NCBI RefSeq assembly: GCF_016888125.1
Contig: NZ_JACSWA010000378.1
Coordinates: forward strand, 1-34,374
Length of the DNA: 34,374 bases
From: Spirulina sp. CCY15215
GTDB taxonomy: Bacteria; Cyanobacteriota; Cyanobacteriia; Cyanobacteriales; Spirulinaceae
Direction of reading: 5' to 3'
Shown here: positions 7,217-16,102 of the stretch, one piece after another
Position numbering within the stretch: the stretch's first letter is position 1
Layout of the letters: each line of letters starts with the position of its first letter
The notes under the pieces: model-generated
Database searches by the model: none
What the model was told of the DNA's origin: nothing
The model's input: the letters and a program-made list of their open reading frames with translations, nothing else
Program-made: the position numbers and the translations under genes

Positions 7217-9351
7217 AGCAATTAGAACTGCCACTAAACTACTCGCAACCCGAGCCGAAAGCAAGGAAGACGGGAGAAACAGGATTGATGGTGCGTCCGC
7301 TTTCCAATTATTTAGCGGCATTGGGACTATTGCGCCTCGTCCCGGATTTGCAAGGATACTGGCAGGGCGATCGCTTTTGGGTCGATCGCGACCTTGACGA
7401 AGTAATCGATTATCTGTTCAAAAGTTATCAGCCCTCCCCCATTTTCACCCCGTGGAACAAATCGGGGGGATGGTTCAAAGAAACCAAACAGGGCAAAACT
7501 TACGCGCCTTGGATTGAGGAGTTCCGACAAAGCCAAGGCGATCGCTTTGCCCTGTTGCGAGAGGCGATCGCGACCATCGATCGCGAATACCAACGTGCCA
7601 CCGATGAAGGATTTTTCCAAAATCCAAACATGGGAGATTATGCCAAACACGACAAAGATAAAAACGACAAATACCGCAAGAAAGTCTTCGTCACTCGCCT
7701 CCGCGCTAATGCCTCTCCGAGCTTCTTGCACTGGATCGATACAGTCTACGCATTTTTACCAGACGCACTGACTACCATAGCCATTGCGGGGAAAGCCGGC
7801 AATGATGGAGTTGAATACTCCAAAGTTTTTGCTGAAACCCTTCGCGAACTCTTCGACAAGTCGGGAGCCCCCAAACCAGACAGTCGCATGGCATTACAAG
7901 CGTTATTGTGCGGCGAGACTGCAATCGCCTTCAAAAAAATTTCCCCTGGCCTCTACTCTCCCAATTCAGGCGGATTGAACCGCAATTTCAAAAATGGCAG
8001 CAAATTTGAGGACAAGCGAATCAACCCGTGGGAACTGGCGCTATCCTTTGAGGGATTGCTGGCATTTGCCAGTCAAACCGCCAATCGCCTTGATGGTTTG
8101 GACTCGGGCAGCGCTGCGGTTCCTTTTGCCGTCCGAGCCAGCAATGTCGGCTACGCGAGTGCAGCAGAGGAAGGATTCCGGCTCGAGTTGTGGTTGCCTG
8201 TATGGTCGCAACCTCTCAATGCCAAAAAACTGAAGCGCTTGTTTGCTCGGGGGCGATCGCGTCTCGATGATAAACCTGCAAAAAACGGGTTAGAATTTGC
8301 TCGTACCCTACCCCAATTAGCTCGACGCACGGGCATCAAACGACTGGAGCGCTACGGCATCATCGAACGAGCCAGCGAACAAGGCAATACTTGGGCTTGT
8401 CACCTCGGCACGTTTTTTACAAAGCAAGACGATGTGACTTTGATTTCGCAAGCTGAAAGATGGGTAAAAAGTTTTAACTCGCGGCTTTTAAAAGAGCGCT
8501 ATTTCGAGACTTTAACCGGACGGCGACGCTTGGAAGATTTCGTTATCGACTTGGGAGAATCTTTCGTGCGAGCCGATCGCTCTCCTTCCAAATTCAAGGA
8601 TATCCGGCGACCTCAATTGGACAAGGAATGGGCAGACCGATTGCTCGAGGAAAATAACTGTCCTGAAGTTCGACTGGCGATCGCCTTAAGTCATGCTTGG
8701 AGTTTCTCTCCCAAAAATAAAGAGCAAGAAAAGTTAAATCATCTGTTAAATCATCTATTGCCTTGGGGAACGAGGGATTTGGAATCGGCAGCGATCGCCG
8801 CTAGTCAAAACTGGGCGATTTATGCCAGCCAGCACAAAAATACTATTCCTCAACGATTCCGCCCTTACGCCCGCCTAGACGATCTAGCTCAATTCTTGCG
8901 ACTGGAAACGGACGACGATCGCATCTGGAAATTGGCAAGGGGGCTGCGGGTAGTACAAGCAAATAAAGTCGATCTAGGGTTTCAACGAGGCAATTTTTCG
9001 CCAGGTTTCGAGGCGATCGCGATTTGCTGGCATTGGTGCGAGTTATGGAGGGATAGCAAAAAAGACCCGAAAATCGAGACTTTCAAATACGAAGGACAAA
9101 TTCTTTCGGGGCTGTCCTCCGGTCGCTCTCGCATCGCAATGGATGCAGCCTTACGGCGCTTGCGAGGTAATTTGTCAGGACTGACGGATACAAGCTCGGG
9201 AAATAATATTCCCACGCTCCAACGCGGGTACGATTTGCCACTGCACCTATCGAGGCGATGGGCAGCAGCGCTTGCTTTTCCGCTCTCTAATTCCTCCATC
9301 TCTGTATTAACGAAAAACCTTCTCAACCTTGACAAATCAAAAAAACAATGA
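7213..9351 (+). CDS. csx17: Type I-G Cascade large subunit Cas8g (Csx17 family)
   Basis: The 712-residue protein matches the Csx17/Cas8u2 family, the large subunit of type I-G (former I-U). The family signature is near the N-terminus: RPLSNYLAALGLLRLVPD, WQGDRFWVD, then PSPIFTPWNKSGGW. Further blocks such as LLAFASQTANRLDGLDS followed by AVPFAVRAS and the late LRRLRGNLSGL are typical. Large subunits recognise the PAM and help open target DNA; this is family knowledge. The ATG overlaps the cas3 stop (ATGA) and is preceded by AAAGGAGAGG, a strong ribosome-binding site, so start and coupling are well supported. Length is in the expected range and no frameshift is seen. Confidence 0.9.
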   Translation: MKQLELPLNYSQPEPKARKTGETGLMVRPLSNYLAALGLLRLVPDLQGYWQGDRFWVDRDLDEVIDYLFKSYQPSPIFTPWNKSGGWFKETKQGKTYAPWIEEFRQSQGDRFALLREAIATIDREYQRATDEGFFQNPNMGDYAKHDKDKNDKYRKKVFVTRLRANASPSFLHWIDTVYAFLPDALTTIAIAGKAGNDGVEYSKVFAETLRELFDKSGAPKPDSRMALQALLCGETAIAFKKISPGLYSPNSGGLNRNFKNGSKFEDKRINPWELALSFEGLLAFASQTANRLDGLDSGSAAVPFAVRASNVGYASAAEEGFRLELWLPVWSQPLNAKKLKRLFARGRSRLDDKPAKNGLEFARTLPQLARRTGIKRLERYGIIERASEQGNTWACHLGTFFTKQDDVTLISQAERWVKSFNSRLLKERYFETLTGRRRLEDFVIDLGESFVRADRSPSKFKDIRRPQLDKEWADRLLEENNCPEVRLAIALSHAWSFSPKNKEQEKLNHLLNHLLPWGTRDLESAAIAASQNWAIYASQHKNTIPQRFRPYARLDDLAQFLRLETDDDRIWKLARGLRVVQANKVDLGFQRGNFSPGFEAIAICWHWCELWRDSKKDPKIETFKYEGQILSGLSSGRSRIAMDAALRRLRGNLSGLTDTSSGNNIPTLQRGYDLPLHLSRRWAAALAFPLSNSSISVLTKNLLNLDKSKKQ

Positions 9352-10379
9352 CGACAAACAAGACGAAAATTAACGAGCTTCGCGACTTCAACGCGATCGC
9401 TTTCCATCTCGGACTCGAATCCTACGGACCCAAAGCAATCCAATTGCCCACCTATCAAGATATTGGCAATGCTATTTTTACCCGCCCGGATAATACCCAA
9501 AACGGCATTCTTGACACCCATGGCAGCATAGCCAACCGTTTAGAAACAATGACTTGGGACGATACCATCGATAAGCCGATCGCTTGTCTCCAAAAAATGC
9601 CATTTGTGACTGTCAATACCAAGAGTAACAAGCTCTTAACCACTAGCCTACACGAGCCTCACCGATTGAACAGTCCCTATATTTTTAAATCAGAATTTCC
9701 TGACCATGAGACATTCGAGAAAACCTTTGGCAAGCGCCTAAAAGCTACTGATGGCGATCGCGTCAAAATGGCAAAATTATTTGCTGAAGTAGACCCCATG
9801 AGCCTGATTCACGGCACTTTTATGAGCTACTCGAAAGAGTTTGAGGTACGCGGCGGCGGGGCAAAAATAACGGCGGCATTATCAGGATTTGCCGAAGCGA
9901 CAAATATCCAAGCCGTCGAATATGGAACCCAAAAAAGCGATCGCATTAACGCCAAACAAGAAGAAAAAAAAACATCCAAGGAAGGATTCGGAACTTTTCA
10001 AACCAGTGCAACCTTATGGTCGCCAGAATCAATTGATGCTTATTTTCATCTCGATATCGATTTGTTGCGAAGCTATCAACTTGGAGAGAATTTTGTCGGT
10101 TGGGCGATTGCCATTTCGCTGTTGAAAATTCTGCGATTTATCGATCGCGGCTTGCGCTTGCGATCGCACTGCATTCTTCAACCCAAACTTACAGAAAGTG
10201 GAGAAATCGATCTTGCTTTTCGATTGCCTCTCAAGGCACGCGGCAATTATTTCGAGTTGGGATTTCCCGATGAAAAGGCATTGGCAACAATCGTTACGGA
10301 TTTAACCGAGCGGTTGGTCGAATCAACAACCTTTGGCGAAGCTATTGTTCTCGCGGATGCAGTAACGAACAAAAAATGA
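9348..10379 (+). CDS. csb1: Type I-G Cascade backbone subunit Csb1 (Cas7, GSU0053 family)
   Basis: The 343-residue protein belongs to the Csb1/GSU0053 Cas7 group. Supporting segments are LPTYQDIGNAIFTRPD, LDTHGSIANRLETMTWDD near residues 53-72, PFVTVNTKS, MSLIHGTFMSY and the glycine-rich EVRGGGAKITAAL. Several copies would polymerise along the crRNA spacer to form the Cascade backbone. Its ATG overlaps the cas8g stop (ATGA), and its stop overlaps the csb2 start in the same way. A lysine-rich segment around 202-212 (QEEKKTSKEG) is probably a loop. Nothing suggests inactivation. Confidence 0.9.
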   Translation: MTTNKTKINELRDFNAIAFHLGLESYGPKAIQLPTYQDIGNAIFTRPDNTQNGILDTHGSIANRLETMTWDDTIDKPIACLQKMPFVTVNTKSNKLLTTSLHEPHRLNSPYIFKSEFPDHETFEKTFGKRLKATDGDRVKMAKLFAEVDPMSLIHGTFMSYSKEFEVRGGGAKITAALSGFAEATNIQAVEYGTQKSDRINAKQEEKKTSKEGFGTFQTSATLWSPESIDAYFHLDIDLLRSYQLGENFVGWAIAISLLKILRFIDRGLRLRSHCILQPKLTESGEIDLAFRLPLKARGNYFELGFPDEKALATIVTDLTERLVESTTFGEAIVLADAVTNKK

Positions 10380-11821
10380 CAACAACGATAAAAATTCAAT
10401 TTCTGACGGGGCGCTATCATGCAACCCCGTGGGACTCCCACCCCAACGAAGGAGTAGCAGAACCCTTTCCCGCTCCGTGGCGAATTTTACGGGCGCTGGT
10501 GGCCATAAGCTATCGATTCGACTGCGATCGCGATACTTTAGCGAGCTTGATGAATTCCCTCGCTTCCAGGCCTCCCTCGTATCTCGTCCCTCCTTCAACT
10601 CGAGGTCACGTTCGCCAGAGCGTCCCCATCGAACCCAAAGGCAGGAATTTCGTACAGCGACGGCGGTTAATTGATTCGTTTTGTTGCTATGGGAAACCCT
10701 TCGACGAACAAGCCTCTGTGTATGTGTCTTGGGACGCAGATTTACCTGAAAAAGAACAGCACCTGCTCGAAGAACTTTGCGATCGCGTTCCCTACATCGG
10801 ACGTTCCGAATCTTGGGTGCAAATGTCTGTCGTGGAGAATCTGCCGAAGCAACCCAACACCGTCCCCGATAAAAAAGATGCTATCGTATCTTTAATGGCT
10901 CCTTTATCTCCAGAAGGATTGCAGGGGTTTTTAGCTGGGATACAAGCTCTCAACCTTGACAAAAAAAATCCACCTTCTTTGCCCCAAACAGTATTGGAAG
11001 CCTTGGATATCAATTATGTCGAGGTGCAAAAACAAGGCTGGTCGCGAGTTCCAGGTAGTCAGTTCGTCGGCTATTCCGACAATCCGGCCAGCGCGACTAT
11101 TGTTTCCAATATTATTTCCCAGGGATCGACTCCCGCTCCCAAATACGTGCGATTGCGGATTGATGCAGAGCGGCGATTGCTCCCTCCCACTCCTCTCATG
11201 CTGGAACTGACCGATCGTCTGCATCGATCGCTTACGAAGTTATCAGACGGCCATCGGGTTTTTAGCGGTAAAGCAAACGGACAACCCTTGCATACCAAAA
11301 CACCGGAACACGCCAAATTTTTCCCGGAGTTTGACGGACGAGGACGAATTATAGCGATCAATTTATATGCCAGGATGGGGTTCGACCGAGAGGCAATGGA
11401 TTCTTTATTCCAACTTCGCGAATTGGATAGGAGCGATAGGCCAGCTTGGTATCCAAGGGTAGAATATTTCGCGCCGGACTGGCCGGGGCCAGCGCGGCGA
11501 TCGCGTGTCTGGGTGTCCAAAACGCCCCTTATTTTGCCGCGCTGGCCAAATAAGCCTAAAGATTGTTTAGAATCGCAAATACAAAACCTTTTGAGATATG
11601 AAGAACTACCCAATCCGGCGCGAATTGAAGAAATACCCCCACTAGAGCGCTCTCGAAATAAAATCCCCTTTTATCGCCCGCACCAAAATCGCAGAATTTT
11701 CGAGCGTCGATTTTGGTTGCGCTTGGAATTTGCCGAAGACATTGCCGTTCCTTTTGCGATCGGTTGGAATTCTCACTATGGTTTGGGAATGTTCGAGCCA
11801 GAGCGATCGGAGGTGCGATAA
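10376..11821 (+). CDS. csb2: Type I-G Csb2 (Cas5-Cas6 fusion, GSU0054 family), crRNA processing subunit
   Basis: The 481-residue protein fits Csb2/GSU0054, in which a Cas5-like N-terminal half and a Cas6-like C-terminal half are fused. Its start, IKIQFLTGRYHATPWDSHPNEGVAEPF followed by PAPWRILRALVA, is the Cas5-like ferredoxin fold seen in this family (WPPSPWRLLRAL in others). The end, FAIGWNSHYGLGMFEP, corresponds to the glycine-rich loop of Cas6-type RAMPs. It is expected to cut the array transcript at the base of the repeat stem and cap the Cascade. It is the last intact cas gene: the typical next genes, a cas4-cas1 fusion and cas2, are absent and a xisI remnant follows the stop codon directly. 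Confidence 0.9.
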   Translation: MTTTIKIQFLTGRYHATPWDSHPNEGVAEPFPAPWRILRALVAISYRFDCDRDTLASLMNSLASRPPSYLVPPSTRGHVRQSVPIEPKGRNFVQRRRLIDSFCCYGKPFDEQASVYVSWDADLPEKEQHLLEELCDRVPYIGRSESWVQMSVVENLPKQPNTVPDKKDAIVSLMAPLSPEGLQGFLAGIQALNLDKKNPPSLPQTVLEALDINYVEVQKQGWSRVPGSQFVGYSDNPASATIVSNIISQGSTPAPKYVRLRIDAERRLLPPTPLMLELTDRLHRSLTKLSDGHRVFSGKANGQPLHTKTPEHAKFFPEFDGRGRIIAINLYARMGFDREAMDSLFQLRELDRSDRPAWYPRVEYFAPDWPGPARRSRVWVSKTPLILPRWPNKPKDCLESQIQNLLRYEELPNPARIEEIPPLERSRNKIPFYRPHQNRRIFERRFWLRLEFAEDIAVPFAIGWNSHYGLGMFEPERSEVR

Positions 11822-11931
11822 TTGTTTTCAAATCGAGGCAATATATCGTTCTTGCATTTCATCATCCCAATAAACGCAAATTAACGGAATTTGCCACAGG
11901 TCACGAGATTCCCATCGAATTAGCGAGTTAA
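11822..11931 (+). pseudogene. C-terminal remnant of a XisI-family protein
   Basis: In a frame different from csb2, the sequence after the csb2 stop reads QYIVLAFHHPNKRKLTEFA, which resembles the conserved C-terminal end of XisI proteins (consensus like IVLAFHxPxKRxxTEFAVA). XisI and its usual partner XisH are named for fdxN-element excision control in Anabaena and are widespread, often as pairs, in cyanobacteria. No start codon, no upstream XisI body and no xisH are present, and the end continues GHEIPIELAS instead of stopping after FAVA, so this is a broken fragment. The 35-residue opposite-strand ORF is its shadow. Confidence 0.55.
11828..11848. repeat. Direct repeat copy 1 (matches 12414-12434)
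   Basis: The 17-mer TCAAATCGAGGCAATAT occurs here and again at 12414-12430; extending to 21 bases gives one mismatch. The other copy is the 3' end of the SDR gene (encoding its terminal ARDIASI). The pair brackets the small gene at 11928-12365. Confidence 0.7.
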
Positions 11932-12365
11932 CCACTCCCTTTTCTCTGCTGCTTGAGTTTTTCCACCCTCTCTCGATTCTCTCCCTTTGCTAATGCGATC
12001 GCCTCTCTTGTTTTCTCCTCTCGCACTGCTTTCTCGTCACTTTCGATCGCAGCTTCGAGGATATTCTGAATCTCCGGCCTTGGTGTTTTAAAATGTTCTA
12101 ATAAGAAAGCCTTGGCATCGGCAATAGTTGCGTCGGTTTGAACTTGCGATCGCAAAAAATCTTGCACTTCCTCAATGCGATCGGCGGTTTTGGGACCGTA
12201 TCGCAGTAAGTTGCGGAAGTAATGAGGGCGATCGCCATAGCGCCCGACGGAGATATCGCCACCGCATTCATCTTCAATTTGCATGAGTTCCGCCAATACT
12301 TCGGGATCTCTTGGATTTTTGCAGTAGCGATCGAACAGAGATTCTGTTGTTGTTTGGGTTGTCAT
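11928..12365 (-). CDS. Hypothetical protein, acidic and helical
   Basis: Not recognised. From the chosen ATG at 12365 it is 145 residues, beginning MTTQTTTESLFDRYCKNPRDPEVLAEL. A longer version would begin at a TTG at 12404, which I think less likely. A middle segment, GGDISVGRYGDRPHYFRNLLRYGPKTADRIEEVQDFL, looks like a folded core. The end is a long charged helix with alternating acidic and basic residues (EEKTREAIALAKGENRERVEKLKQQRKG), likely a coiled coil. No signal peptide or membrane segment. It lies between two near-identical 21-base direct repeats and converges on the csb2/xisI end, so it may have arrived as a small module. Confidence 0.5.
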   Translation of the reverse strand: MTTQTTTESLFDRYCKNPRDPEVLAELMQIEDECGGDISVGRYGDRPHYFRNLLRYGPKTADRIEEVQDFLRSQVQTDATIADAKAFLLEHFKTPRPEIQNILEAAIESDEKAVREEKTREAIALAKGENRERVEKLKQQRKGSG

Positions 12366-12413
12366 CACTGTTTTCACGATAATAATATCAAATATTGAGA
12401 GCAAAAATTACTC

Positions 12414-12434
12414 TCAAATCGAGGCAATATCTCG
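12414..12434. repeat. Direct repeat copy 2 (matches 11828-11848)
   Basis: This copy forms the last codons and stop of the tandem-SDR gene (minus strand). It matches 11828-11848 at 20 of 21 positions. Confidence 0.7.
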
Positions 12435-14453
12435 AGCATATTCCTCAAGAGAAATCATAGGAGTATAACCAAAATCTCGTTGTGCGGCATCGATTTCTCC
12501 CGCTATATCAAACGAAAACTTACCAATACCATGTATAGTAGGATGTAGCCTGCCCAATTTGCCCATCACTGCATCAATAACCCTCATGGAACTACACACC
12601 AAAGTAGGGATATAGATGGGTCGGTAAGTATTCCCAAAACCTGCACAGAGAAGCCCATAAATTTCGTCAACTGTGTAATCAGCCTTCCTATCTCCAATCC
12701 AATACCATTTACTATAAGTAGCAGGCAACTTTTCTGCGGCCAAGAATGCAGAAACTACATTATCAACATGGGAGATGCTGCGATAGTTTTTACCATGTCC
12801 GAAAACAGGCTGATATTGTCCCCGCATGAGATTGAAAAACTTTTGCTGACGTGGGGGTGCATAGGGACCGAAAAACCAGAAACCCCGCAGGGAGGTGCCA
12901 TCAATTTCACCCGCTATAGACTTCTCCAAAATGTAGCGCTCTGCTTTCCACTTACTGCGCCCATAATGTCTGTAGGGATTATCGGGAGTATGTTCGTTGA
13001 AAAGCCTTTGTTTTGGGGTTCCCTGTCCGCAAATAGAGTCTGTTCCCATATAAAGGATACGACGAACCCCTCGGCGAATACACTGGTCAACAAGATTGCG
13101 GGTTCCTTGTTCATTGACCCGGTATAAAGTTTCAATACGGGGAGGATAGATCGCACCCGCTAAATGAAATACAGTACCAATGCCATCAAGAGCAGTGAAA
13201 ACCGCTTCAGCATCGCCAATATCTCCAGGGAATATCTCGAAATTGTCAGGGAGATCGAGCAAATTTGCATTTCGTTGCTCAACCAACAGACGAACCTTCC
13301 GAGAGGGGGGAATCTGTCCTTGAAGATCGCCGTTAATGAGTATATCGATAAAGCGATTTCCTAACCATCCTGGTACACCTGTAAGCAAGAGTGGAGGCAT
13401 TTCCTCCTTTATTTTTTTCGCGCCAGTCCTCGCGTTTTGGTGGCGCGGGAGTCCCAGGCTATAAACTCCAGCCAAGCGCTTGCGTTCGCCTAAAATGGCT
13501 CGCTCTAGGCTTGTTCGAGCCGTGGGAATCTGATAATTTAGTTCTCTGATGGCTTTACTCGAATCGTACCAGCTATAGTTGCCAATGACGCTACGTGCAT
13601 ATTGAGGGTCTAGGGGTGGCTCCTTACCAAAGGGGCTTAAGAGTGCCTTCAAACCCACTGTAGCGAGGACGATCGCCCATTTTGGTAGGGGAATAAAGGG
13701 TGGAGTTTTACCGCTAATATCTGCTAGTAAGGTGAAAAAATCACGAAAGGTAATATTTTCGCCCGCTAAAATATAGGATTCTTGAGGTTGACCGGATAGC
13801 CAAGCCTCAACGTGACCTCTAGCAACGGCTTCCACGTCAGCAATGGAAATACCACCGTTGAAAAAGAAATTCTGTCCCTTTTGGAGAAAGTTATTGATAA
13901 GTTGATGGGGAGGGGTTCCCCGCAGATCTCCCGGTCCGACGACCCAAGAGGGATAGATGCGCCGAATATCTAAATTGCTCTCTACTATTAGGCGATCGCA
14001 GAGTCGATCTGCTTCTACTTTCCCTTCGATATAGGGACTCTCCCACACTGTCGTCCGATCTGCTTCTGAGAGTAGGTTTTTGGGGTTGTTGGAGCGTCCG
14101 AGGACGACAACGGAACTCGTATATACTATTGTTTTAACATTGCTCTGTGCTGCGGTTTTTAAGAGTGTAGAAGTCAGTCCTATGGTGCTTTCAAGAATAC
14201 GAAGAGAGGCTTTTCTGTCTGTGGTGTTTTCTGCGGCTAGATGAAAAAGACAATCTATTCCTGTAAGAAGAGATGCGTAAGTTTCGGGTTTCTGGAAATC
14301 AATAATGCTATAGTTAGCACCTCGATTGACGAGAGTGATTATATTGGCGTTCACTTTACGCACTAAAAGATGAACTGAGAAACCGCGATCGCATAGACAT
14401 TTGGCGACGTTAAAGCCGATATGTCCTGATGAACCTGTTACGACGACTTTCAT
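12414..14453 (-). CDS. Tandem extended-SDR fusion: two NAD-dependent epimerase/dehydratase domains
   Basis: The 679-residue protein contains two complete extended short-chain dehydrogenase/reductase domains. Domain 1 (about 1-320) has the Rossmann motif VTGSSGHIGFNVA, CLFHLAAEN, the serine block YTSSVVVLG and YIEGK as the YxxxK catalytic pair near 141-145. Domain 2 (from about 354) repeats the pattern: LLTGVPGWLGNRF, VFHLAGAIYP, ILYMGTDSICG and YGRSK near 496-500. A positively charged linker (RHQNARTGAKKIKEE) joins them. Each half alone resembles 3-beta-HSD/dihydroflavonol-reductase or sugar-epimerase-like enzymes; the substrate cannot be read from sequence. An N-terminal signal is absent. 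It sits 80 bases downstream of the Ap4A phosphorylase gene. Confidence 0.82.
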   Translation of the reverse strand: MKVVVTGSSGHIGFNVAKCLCDRGFSVHLLVRKVNANIITLVNRGANYSIIDFQKPETYASLLTGIDCLFHLAAENTTDRKASLRILESTIGLTSTLLKTAAQSNVKTIVYTSSVVVLGRSNNPKNLLSEADRTTVWESPYIEGKVEADRLCDRLIVESNLDIRRIYPSWVVGPGDLRGTPPHQLINNFLQKGQNFFFNGGISIADVEAVARGHVEAWLSGQPQESYILAGENITFRDFFTLLADISGKTPPFIPLPKWAIVLATVGLKALLSPFGKEPPLDPQYARSVIGNYSWYDSSKAIRELNYQIPTARTSLERAILGERKRLAGVYSLGLPRHQNARTGAKKIKEEMPPLLLTGVPGWLGNRFIDILINGDLQGQIPPSRKVRLLVEQRNANLLDLPDNFEIFPGDIGDAEAVFTALDGIGTVFHLAGAIYPPRIETLYRVNEQGTRNLVDQCIRRGVRRILYMGTDSICGQGTPKQRLFNEHTPDNPYRHYGRSKWKAERYILEKSIAGEIDGTSLRGFWFFGPYAPPRQQKFFNLMRGQYQPVFGHGKNYRSISHVDNVVSAFLAAEKLPATYSKWYWIGDRKADYTVDEIYGLLCAGFGNTYRPIYIPTLVCSSMRVIDAVMGKLGRLHPTIHGIGKFSFDIAGEIDAAQRDFGYTPMISLEEYARDIASI

Positions 14454-14533
14454 AATGCAGAAAAAATAAACAAATTAGATCTCTATATTTATTTTAATAC
14501 TGGTGGCGCTTGGGCGATCGATCTTTAGCTCAA

Positions 14534-15460
14534 TTAAAAGGAAACATTTTTCAATATTTTTAAGGGAGTTAATTTTTTGAGTAAATTAAGTTGCTCGGTA
14601 TCGCGCACAAAAAATGTCCCAGCAAAACCGAGAGAATTAACACCAATGGATTGAAATTCCCCCTGCGATCGCGCCACAATTAAGAGCCATTCTCTCGTTG
14701 CCAAAAGATTATAAGCATGGGTTTGTTGTCCCCGCTCTTCCCCATTATGAAATATACCGATTTTATTTAATAAATCTTGATATAAATTCAGCGTTCTTTG
14801 TGCTTTATCCCAAATCGAAAGATTATCTTTAAAATCAAATCTTATTATAGCATGATTAAAAGAAAAAGAATCAATTTTTCCTATCTTTTCTTGCCATTTA
14901 ACTGTAGAGATTAACGGCGAGATGGGCATATTTTCTCCTGCCGGAATGAGAGGAAAAGGAACAATTTGTAAATGCTTGTGCATCTGACTTGCTCCGGCTT
15001 TCTCTCCCCCATTATAAAAGGCTAAACCATCAATTTCTGTTAAACAAGCCCACATCGCTGTAAAATCTTCTAAAGTCAACCATGTTTCTTGATGTTCAAA
15101 TTCTCGGGTAACAAGGAGAAGATGGCGATCTACGACATTAAACTTATTAAATAAACATAAATGCGTTGGGGAAATATCAGTCACAAAAAGTTCTGATTCG
15201 TAAGGTAGAAAAGGATTAAAAACTTTTCCGGTTGCTTTGGTTTTATTTTCTTTTTGTTGTCGATCTTTTTCTTTACGCCGAAGATTTAAAGATATTCGCA
15301 CGAGAAAATTAATCCCCGCTTGCTCGATAAATTCGTATTCCGTGGGGATAGATTGTAATGCGCCTGAAGCGATCGCACTTTGGGTTCGTTCCGTTGTTTT
15401 CTGCCATAATGTACCGGGTTCGAGCAGAAGTTTTTGAGTATTGGCTTGTCCCCTTGTCAT
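14534..15460 (-). CDS. ATP adenylyltransferase (Ap4A phosphorylase, APA2-like)
   Basis: The 308-residue protein resembles the APA2-type diadenosine tetraphosphate phosphorylases of the HIT superfamily, which split Ap4A with phosphate into ATP and ADP. The catalytic histidine motif is GASQMHKHLQIVPF (about 155-168). Family blocks NPFLPYESELFVTDISPTHLCLFNKFNVV and HLLLVTREFEHQ precede it, and HNGEERGQQTHAYNLLATREWLLIVARS follows, a typical second signature. It would act in the cytoplasm to limit the alarmone Ap4A. Transcribed divergently from ridA across about 130 bases. Confidence 0.85.
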   Translation of the reverse strand: MTRGQANTQKLLLEPGTLWQKTTERTQSAIASGALQSIPTEYEFIEQAGINFLVRISLNLRRKEKDRQQKENKTKATGKVFNPFLPYESELFVTDISPTHLCLFNKFNVVDRHLLLVTREFEHQETWLTLEDFTAMWACLTEIDGLAFYNGGEKAGASQMHKHLQIVPFPLIPAGENMPISPLISTVKWQEKIGKIDSFSFNHAIIRFDFKDNLSIWDKAQRTLNLYQDLLNKIGIFHNGEERGQQTHAYNLLATREWLLIVARSQGEFQSIGVNSLGFAGTFFVRDTEQLNLLKKLTPLKILKNVSF

Positions 15461-15591
15461 GCAAAAAACCTCCGATGAGTTGCCACAATGCTAGATTTAC
15501 CATTTAATGCGATCGCGAGAATATTAAAATTTGTAAAATCACCTTCATCTAATTCTACAATGAAATTTATCCCTTGTAATTTGTAGAAATA

Positions 15592-15981
15592 ATGACCAAA
15601 AAAGTTATTAAAACCAATGCAGCACCTGCTCCCGTCGGTCCTTATAACCAAGCGATCGCCGCAACAGGACAAATGATTTTTGTGGCTGGGCAAATTTCCC
15701 TCGATCCCGAAACAGGAGAAATTGTTGGTACAGGAGATATTGCTCAACAAACCCATCAAGTCCTGAAAAATATCGGTGCAATTCTCCAAGCCGCCGAAGC
15801 CAGTTTAGAAAATGTAGTGAAAACTTCGATTTTTTTAACAAATTTAGATGATTTTGCGACCATGAATCAAGTCTATGGAGAATATTTTAAGGAAGACACT
15901 GCCCCCGCTCGTGCCACAGTGGAAGTATCTCGTTTGCCTAAAGGGGTGTTAGTTGAAATTGAATGTATTGCTATTGTTTGA
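15592..15981 (+). CDS. ridA: RidA-family enamine/imine deaminase
   Basis: The 129-residue protein covers the whole RidA (YjgF/YER057c/UK114) fold. Typical segments are [47 protein letters not shown], and [24 protein letters not shown]. The arginine of PARATV and the glutamate of IECIA are the residues expected at the subunit-interface active site. RidA hydrolyses reactive 2-aminoacrylate and related enamines released by PLP enzymes, forming 2-ketoacids and ammonia; it acts as a cytoplasmic trimer. Single gene; starts ATG after AAATA with only a weak ribosome-binding site. Converges with the MscS-like gene. Confidence 0.95.
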   Translation: MTKKVIKTNAAPAPVGPYNQAIAATGQMIFVAGQISLDPETGEIVGTGDIAQQTHQVLKNIGAILQAAEASLENVVKTSIFLTNLDDFATMNQVYGEYFKEDTAPARATVEVSRLPKGVLVEIECIAIV

Positions 15982-16102
15982 AGGAGAGTCAGAAATCGCA
16001 CTCGCCACTCCAACAAAGTTAGGGAGGGAAAGTGCGATCGATCGGGTTATTAAGCAAAGATTATTAAATAAATCAAGAGGAGAATAAAACCCTACTTATC
16101 AG

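Noticed and set aside
11828-11935. 35-residue minus-strand ORF (GTG start) ending in RYIASI
   Set aside because: It is exactly antisense to the xisI-like remnant, which explains the protein-like look; no good ribosome-binding site spacing.
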